Below are positions 57,900 through 64,000 of a DNA stretch of 64,000 nt, in pieces. The DNA comes from Adiantum capillus-veneris (Eukaryota > Streptophyta > Polypodiopsida > Polypodiales > Pteridaceae). Made by a program: the position numbers and the translations under genes. The number at the start of each line of letters is the position of its first letter. The first letter of the stretch is position 1. The notes beneath the pieces are model-generated. The model was not told the origin of the DNA and ran no database searches. It worked only from the letters and a program-made list of their open reading frames with translations. The stretch is taken from positions 16,224,478-16,288,477 of the forward strand of contig CM043961.1 in NCBI GenBank assembly GCA_014529385.2. The letters run 5' to 3'.

Positions 57900-58884
57900 T
57901 GTCCAAGAACCTAATAGTTACTTTAGATTCAACAAAATTTTAGATTATGAAAGGAGAGAGTTCTCATTAAGAGATTTCTTTAGAGGAGACCAATGTCCAA
58001 GAATCTAATACTTACTTTAAATTCAACAAAAATTTAGCTTATGAAAGGCAAGAGTTCTCCTTAAGAGAGTTCTCTAGAGGAGACTAGAGGATGTGCTAGG
58101 CTAATTCATTGCAAATCTACACATTAGAACATTAAATATCATGCACATAATTCAAAGAGAATACCACAATTAAGATTGACAACTTCATGAGGACCAACGG
58201 ATTTTCTTGGAGCCAGGCCCCCTCCAAAAGGTCTTTGTATTATAATTCTCTCTCAAAGAGAGCTTTACTTACAACACAACTTGTGCTCTTGCAAAGCTTT
58301 TCTTGAACCAAGATATGGTGTTCTTTAAGATTCCATGGTGTAACCCTCCTTCCCAATCCCTAGACACCCTAATGGGGAAAAATAATTGTGGGGTAAGAAG
58401 TATATGAGGGTGAAAGAAGTATTTTTCAAGCAAGAGAAATTGTACTTTGTATATGTTTACTCCATGATCAATATCATATTATATCATAGCATAATAGAGT
58501 AATAGAAGACAAAGAAGAAGAAGGAGATCTTTCACTTGCTTGGATTTGCATCCATAGCCAAGCTTTCTAGCATAGAGACTTACTCTTGAGCACCTATGTG
58601 AGAGGGAGTGTGAGAACTCTTTCTTAACTACTCTTGAGCATTTAAGAGCATGAGAATGAGAAAGAGAGAGAGAAAAGCCCAACAAGCTCCTCCTGTTGTA
58701 TTCATACAAACTTACCATTAGTCTTCATATGGAATGCATACAACTTGTCCAATGAGAAGTGAAGGCTTGAAATGCAACTTAATGCTTATGCAAACACATG
58801 TCCCCTTGCCTTTCTTGAAACAACTCATCCCCCTTCTCTTTTGCCTTGTGTTTAGTAAGGGTGTACTCATATACACACCAATTT
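57900..58884 (-). repeat. 5' LTR of element F
   Basis: Plus-strand start TGTCCAAGAACCTAATAG. A 93-bp tandem duplication (57896-58083) repeats the LTR edge, including the ACCAATGTCCAAGAA junction with the primer site. The right end is at or near the start of the G LTR at 58885, with no clean CA, so it may be cut there. Confidence 0.75.
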
Positions 58885-58965
58885 TGTTAGCAAATATGAC
58901 GTAGCTAAGTAGATAATTGAGTAGATTACTTAATGGAGAGAGATAGTTTTCACAAACAAGAGATT

Positions 58966-59037
<72 letters not shown>

Positions 59038-59685
59038 CACGATATACGTGGTTCACTCAATGTGGGCTACGTCCATGGGAAAACAGCCACTCAATGGCTT
59101 TAGTACTTCAAAACAAGAAGTAGATTACAAAGGGATTGTACCCTTTCGAGCTCCCACCTTGCTTCACTCTCACCACCTCACATCAACTCCAAAATGCACC
59201 ACAATGCTTCACAATCTACATTTGTGTGTAGACGAGGCCTCCTTTTATAGGCCAAAAGGACTACCCTCTCTCATGAGAGGCAGCCATGTCTAGCCGCCCT
59301 TGTGTGTAGACAAGTCCAAACTGGACCCTCCAATCCGCCCATGTGTGGCCGCCCTTGAGAAGACAAGTCCTCCTTTGAAATCGGCCACTGGCCATTGAAT
59401 TTAGCCACCGGACACTGACTTCTGATCACCGGTCACCGGCCATTGACTACTGGCCACCCGTCGATCGGCCGATCATTTTTCGATTGATTTTGGGTCGCCG
59501 TCCGACCATAATATTCTGGCGGAAAGGAATATTCCGACAAAGAAAGAGATTGGATGTGAAAATTTTGGTTTTCGGCGAGTGATTTTTCTTCACGCACGAT
59601 GGCTTCTTCTCATAATGGGGGCCTTATAAATGTGCATTTTTAATACAAAAAATTACAAGAGGTAAATCAGGCTCCATACTTAACA
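58885..59685 (-). repeat. 3' LTR of element G
   Basis: 801 bp, plus-strand TGTTAGCAAATATGACG ... TTAACA. It includes a GA array at 58969-59033 and a minus-strand TATA box CTATAAAAGG at 59241-59250. Against the other LTR it has about 40 extra bases just before the GA array. Confidence 0.92.
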
Positions 59686-59699
59686 ATCTCCCACTTGGA

Positions 59700-62600
59700 C
59701 ACTGATCTCCTCACCAAACCTGTGACTGCTTTCCACCCTGCCTTCTTATTCTTGAATGTTGATTGAAGATGAGGAAAAACTCAACTTCTCCTTGTTGAAC
59801 ACCTTTGTAAACATGTCTGCATGATTTTCACTTGTATGCACCTTTCCTAGCTTTAGCTGTCCCGCTTCCAAAAGAGTGCATATGAAGTGATATCTCACCT
59901 CAATGTGCTTTGTCCTTGAATGAAAGGCTGAATTATTTACAAAATGGATAGCACTTTGGCTATCACTGTACAAGACACAATTGTCTTGTTTGAATCCAAG
60001 CTCTTCTAAGAATCTGTGAAGTCACATAATTTCTTTGCTTGCCTCTTTCATTGCCTGGGTTGTCCATGAACCTACTTACAACTCCCACTGCATGTGCAAT
60101 GTCTGGCCTTGTCCAAACCATAGCATACATAAGAGAACCTACCGCTGTAGCATATGGAACTTTAGACATATAGGCTATCTCCTCTTGTGTCTTTGGATAA
60201 ATATCCTTGGTTAATTTAAATTGACCAGCCAAAGGTGTAGAAACCGTTTTTGCATTTTTCATTGCAAACCTTTTTAATACCTTCTTGATGTAATCCTCTT
60301 GAGATAGCTTTATTGTCTTCTTTGTCCTTTCCCTTGATATCTTCATACCAAGTATCATCTTTGCAGCACATAAATCTTTCATTGAAAAATATTTAGACAG
60401 TTCTTATTTTAGGTCTTTGATGTCCTGCATGTTAGCACTTGCAATCAGCATGTTATCAACATACAACATTAGGATGATGAACTTCCTATCTCTCAAATTC
60501 TTAGTGTAGATGCAATGATCTGAGTTGCATATTTTGAATCCATGATCCAACATCCATCGATCGAACTTCAAGTACCATTATTTTGATGCTTGCTTTAAAC
60601 CATACAAGCTCTTCTTTAATCTGCAAACCATTTTCTCTTTACCTTTTACTTCATACCCCTTTGTTTGAAGCATGTAAATTTCCTCCTGTAAGTCAAAGTA
60701 AGGGAATGCCGTATTTACATCCATTTGCTCAAGATTTAGATCATGAGCAGCCACAAGGCCTAAAATTGTACCTTTTCTTCCCACCTTCTTCTCCCTTTAG
60801 CTTGTACACCTATTTGTTTTGAAGTGCCCGCTTACCTTTAGGCAACTCAACCAACTCCCATGTTAGGTTGTGATGTAATGAGTCCATCTCCACTTGCATG
60901 CTCTTCATCCATTCTTCTTTGGATTCGTGATGCATAACTTCTTTGTATGATTTTGGCTCTTCAAAATTTGAGATCAAGAGATGGTTGAAGGAAGGAACAA
61001 ACCTTTCTAGACGTCTACTTGCTCTTGTGGATCTTTGAGGAATAGGTTGAGGCTCCTCATTTGGTTGACGTTGCTGCACGTTGTTACCGTTTGCACTCCT
61101 TGAGTCTTCACCATTCTCAAGCTCCATGTACTCATCACCTGTTTCTTTTGTTTTTTTTTTTTCCAAGTAATATTTGTACAGATTTTGTTCGTTGGAAATA
61201 ACATCCTACTTCTAAAGATTTTACCATCTTCAGGATTCCATAGGTGATACCCAAAGTCACCTTCTCCATAGCCAATGAAGAAGCACTTTTTGGACTTTGC
61301 ATCTAGCTTTGACCTTAGGCTTTAATCTATGTGCATGAAAGCTTCACACCCAAACACTTTGAAAAATGAATAATTCACCGGTTTACCTGTCCATGCCTCC
61401 TCTAGAACTACCCGATCCAATGCCATTGAGGATGACCGGTTGATCAAATACACTAACGTACTTACTGCTTCCACCCAAAACTCAAGGGGTAATCCTGCAT
61501 GTAGCCGCATGCTTCATGCTCGCTCCATGATTGTCCTGTTCATCCTTTCTGAAACCCCATTTTGTTGAGGTGTCCTTGGGGTTGTCTTTTGTCTCCAAAT
61601 GCCATTGCTAGCACAAAATCTTTCATCAAAATCTTGGCTGCAATATTCGCCTCCATTGTCGGATCTGAGGCATTTAACCTTAGTACCTATTTCATTCTCC
61701 ACAAAGGAGTTCAACCAAAAAATATGGAAAACACATCGAATTTATTCTTCATTACATAAAGTCATGTTTTCCTAGTCGCATCGTCTATGAATGTTACATA
61801 GTACAATGAGCCACCAAGTGATGGTGTACTTGTTGGACCCCAAACATCATAATGAACCAACTCAAGTTTTTTATTTTTTCTTTCATTTCTTGATTTTTGA
61901 AATTTTACCCTCTTTTGTTTACCATAAACACAATATTCATAGAACTCTAAGTCCACTTGTTTCAAACCTGGTAGAAGCTTCTTTGTTTGAAGAATTTGCA
62001 TTCCTTTGGCACTCATATGCCCAAGCCGATAGTGCCACACCGCATTGTCGACTTCCGTAGCTATTGCACAAGTTGAAGATTGCATGCTAATAGTACACAA
62101 GTAAAGTGTACCAACCTTTTCTCCCTTGGAAACCACCAAAGACCCCTTTGAGATCTTCCACCATTTTCTTTTGAATGCAATGTTGTGACCTTCATCATCC
62201 ACTTGTCGTGTAGAGATCAAATTTTTGTGAAGAGAAGGAACATGCCTAACATCTTTAAGCTTCCATTCATTTCCGTTAGCAGTTTTGACACAAACTGTAC
62301 CTTTGTTGACAATCTCACAAGCTTCATCACCTCCCAAGTATACATACCCAAAATTACCTTTGGTGCCCGCTAATTTGGTTTAATCGTGGAAATGCTCCTT
62401 GGGCGGTGTCACATGGAATGAAGCCCCAGAATCTACTATCCAAGAATCAAACACATTGTCTAATGAGAGAATTAGAGCATCTTGCTGTACTTTACTTGCC
62501 ACATTGGCGTCTGATGTTGGCTTGTTGTCTTGAGACTCCGACTCCTTCTTATTCTTGGACCATCAATCCTTTTTGACATGGCCCTTCTTGCCGCAGTTCC

Positions 62601-63295
62601 AACATTCAAGAACTAACTTTGTGCATGACTTGCTCCACCTTGCGCGATCACGACCCTTTTGGTTTTTGAACCTCTCCTTAGGCCTTCCTCTTGTTTCCGC
62701 TGATAGTGCATCACTTGATGATTCTCTTGTGCTTCTCCTTTGCATTTCCTTGCTTAATGGAACACCCACAACATCATCAAACTTAAGAGTATTTGCGCTA
62801 GAGATAGAATTACTTACAACCATTAGAAGGCTGTCCCAACTATCCGGTAGAGAAGATAGAATAAGGAGAGCTCGCACTTCGTCAAAATTGATTTTCACCG
62901 ATTGAAGTTGGCTTATGTTGGTGTTAAAGTCATTTAGGTGTTCTGCAACTGAACCATACTATCTTTAGATTGAACAAGCGCTTCATGAGAAATACTTTAT
63001 TGATGGTTTCTCGTAGAGGCCGTCAAGTGACTTCATCAAGGTCTCCGTGGTCTTCATCTCTAAAATATAGAAGGCCAATTGACGCCAAGCTTAACCGGAT
63101 TGTTCGCAGTGCCTTTTGATCAAGGACAATCCATGCTTCATCTGCCATCATTGTGGGATTCTTTGAAAGACCACCTAGTGGCAAATAAAGGTCCTTCTGG
63201 TAGAGATAGTCTTCAATCTGCATCTTCCAATGTTGGTAGTTTCTACAGTTGAACTTCTCGATCTTGAGCTTCCCTTCCTCCGCCATTACTCCCAC
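59700..63295 (-). pseudogene. element G copia gag-pol, heavily disrupted
   Basis: The start at 63295-63287 opens gag (LKIEKFNCRNYQHWKMQIEDYL). A CCHC knuckle CWNCGKKGHVKKD lies at about 62563-62605, protease WIVDSGASFHV near 62415-62445, and GAG-pre-integrase WHYRLGHMSAKGMQ near 62030. The integrase core follows in pieces (DVWGPTSTPSL near 61840; [14 protein letters not shown] near 61650; [14 protein letters not shown] near 61540). RT begins near 60930; LEQMDVNTAFPYFDLQEEIYM is near 60690-60725, and LKKSLYGLKQASK near 60580-60620. The catalytic box at 60452-60463 reads YVDN instead of YVDD. RNase H ends with SDSQSAIHFVNNSAFHSRTKHIEV near 59900-59970. At least eight frame breaks. The motif set suits the Tork/TNT1 group of copia. 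Confidence 0.9.
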
Positions 63296-63350
63296 TCAAT
63301 TCAAGGAATCCTTTCCTTGAGATAATTTAGCTACGAGCACACCTTTCTCA

Positions 63351-63385
63351 TGTTAGTAAATATGACGTAGCTAAGTAGATAATTG

Positions 63386-63462
<77 letters not shown>

Positions 63463-64000
63463 CACAATATACGTGGTTCACCCAATGTGGGCTACGTCCA
63501 GGAGAAAACAGCCACTCAATGGCTTTAATACTTCAAAACAGGAAGTAGATTACAAAGGATTATACCCTTTTGGAGTTCCCACCTTGCTTCACTCTCACCA
63601 CCTCACATCAACTTCACAATGCACCACAATGCTTCACAATCCACTTTTGTGCGTAGAAGAGGCCTCCTTTTATAGGCCAAAAGGGCTTCCCTCTCTCATG
63701 AGAGGCAGCCATGTGTAGCCGCCCTTGTGTAGACAAGTCCAATCGAACCTCCAATCCGCCCATGTGTGACCGTCCTTGAGAAGACAAGTCCTCCTTTGAA
63801 ATCGGCCACCAGCAATTGACTTCTGACCACTGGCCATCGGCCATTGACTATCGGCCACCGCCAACCGGTCGGTCATTTTTCGACCACTTTTTGACCGCCA
63901 TCCGGTCATAATATTCCGGCGAAGAAAGAGATTGGCCGTGAGAATTTTGATTTCCGGTGAGTGATTTTTCTTCACGCACAATGGCTTCTCCTCATAACGG
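63351..64000 (-). repeat. 5' LTR of element G (partial, runs off the window)
   Basis: Starts TGTTAGTAAATATGACG and matches the 3' LTR throughout. A GA array is at 63389-63458 and a minus-strand TATA box at 63666-63675. The adjoining internal sequence on the minus strand (TGAGAAAGGTGTGCTC) does not match the usual iMet primer site. Confidence 0.92.

Larger units (their letters stand above)
55731..58884 (-). mobile_element. gypsy-type element F
   Basis: On the minus strand: LTR from 57900 rightward to the G border at 58884, a perfect tRNA-iMet primer site at 57886-57899, leader, gag (57500-56951), protease remnant, and reverse transcriptase ending near 55735. RNase H, integrase and 3' LTR are absent. 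A sister family of element E. Confidence 0.82.
58885..64000 (-). mobile_element. Ty1/copia element G with both LTRs
   Basis: Direct repeats at 58885-59685 and 63351-64000+ flank minus-strand gag-pol relics in copia order. A polypurine tract (AAGTGGGAGAT on the minus strand, about 59685-59697) sits next to the 3' LTR. The right LTR leaves the window, so the target duplication cannot be checked. Confidence 0.9.

Overview
This window reads as intergenic DNA from a large, repeat-rich land-plant nuclear genome. I see no host protein gene, rRNA, tRNA or CRISPR array. Almost everything recognisable is retroelement: Ty1/copia elements, several Ty3/gypsy lineages (two with primer sites for tRNA-Asp, two with tRNA-iMet sites, one chromodomain-type end, one with a second RNase H), two 5'-truncated LINEs and one Penelope-like element (PLE). 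Very long (CT)n/(GA)n and (CA)n arrays lie between and inside them. The plant-type LTR lineages and primer sites point to a land plant. A PLE together with the giant CT arrays makes a fern, lycophyte or other non-flowering plant more likely than an angiosperm, but that is inference.

Layout. 1-355: retropepsin fragment (-). 361-5116: copia element (-) with one LTR and PBS; its 3' end is lost. 5117-8572: 5' part of gypsy element A (-): gag N-terminus, long leader with iterated palindromes, tRNA-Asp PBS, LTR. 9099-12507: rearranged gypsy element C (-) plus its LTR. 12560-14200: 3' end of a chromovirus-like element D (+) with LTR. 14290-15830: worn gag relic (+). 16075-17400: copia-type LTR/PBS relic, a 32-base C run and hairpins. 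17700-23675: AT-rich, mostly unassigned, with a tandem repeat of about 148 bp. 23676-25490: second copy of C (+). 25504-33014: element B (-), a gag-protease element without reverse transcriptase, sitting inside C. 33015-36490: the rest of C (RNase H, second RNase H, integrase, LTR). 36500-41580: gypsy element E (-). 41590-41925: D-type LTR relic. 41926-43538: LINE (+). 43857-51930: PLE with two long direct repeats (pLTRs). 51928-54243: microsatellites and minisatellites. 54243-54965: second LINE (-). 55730-58884: gypsy element F (-). 58885-64000: copia element G (-), complete except that its 5' LTR runs off the window.

The elements are nested. The copia element sits in A, B interrupts C, and G abuts or interrupts the LTR of F. 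Nearly all coding regions carry frameshifts or stops. Several have lost catalytic aspartates: YVDN in G, YAND in the first LINE, and a deleted box in E.

The most unusual signal is in the untranslated leaders of A and B. Each carries a short palindrome centred on CGCG, repeated four to five times. The sequence differs completely between A and B, but the spacing from the primer-binding site is nearly the same in both, and a further degenerate copy lies at the same place in each LTR. The second highlight is the PLE: a plant copy with a pLTR-ORF-pLTR structure, no convincing GIY-YIG endonuclease, and pLTRs bounded by CT microsatellites.
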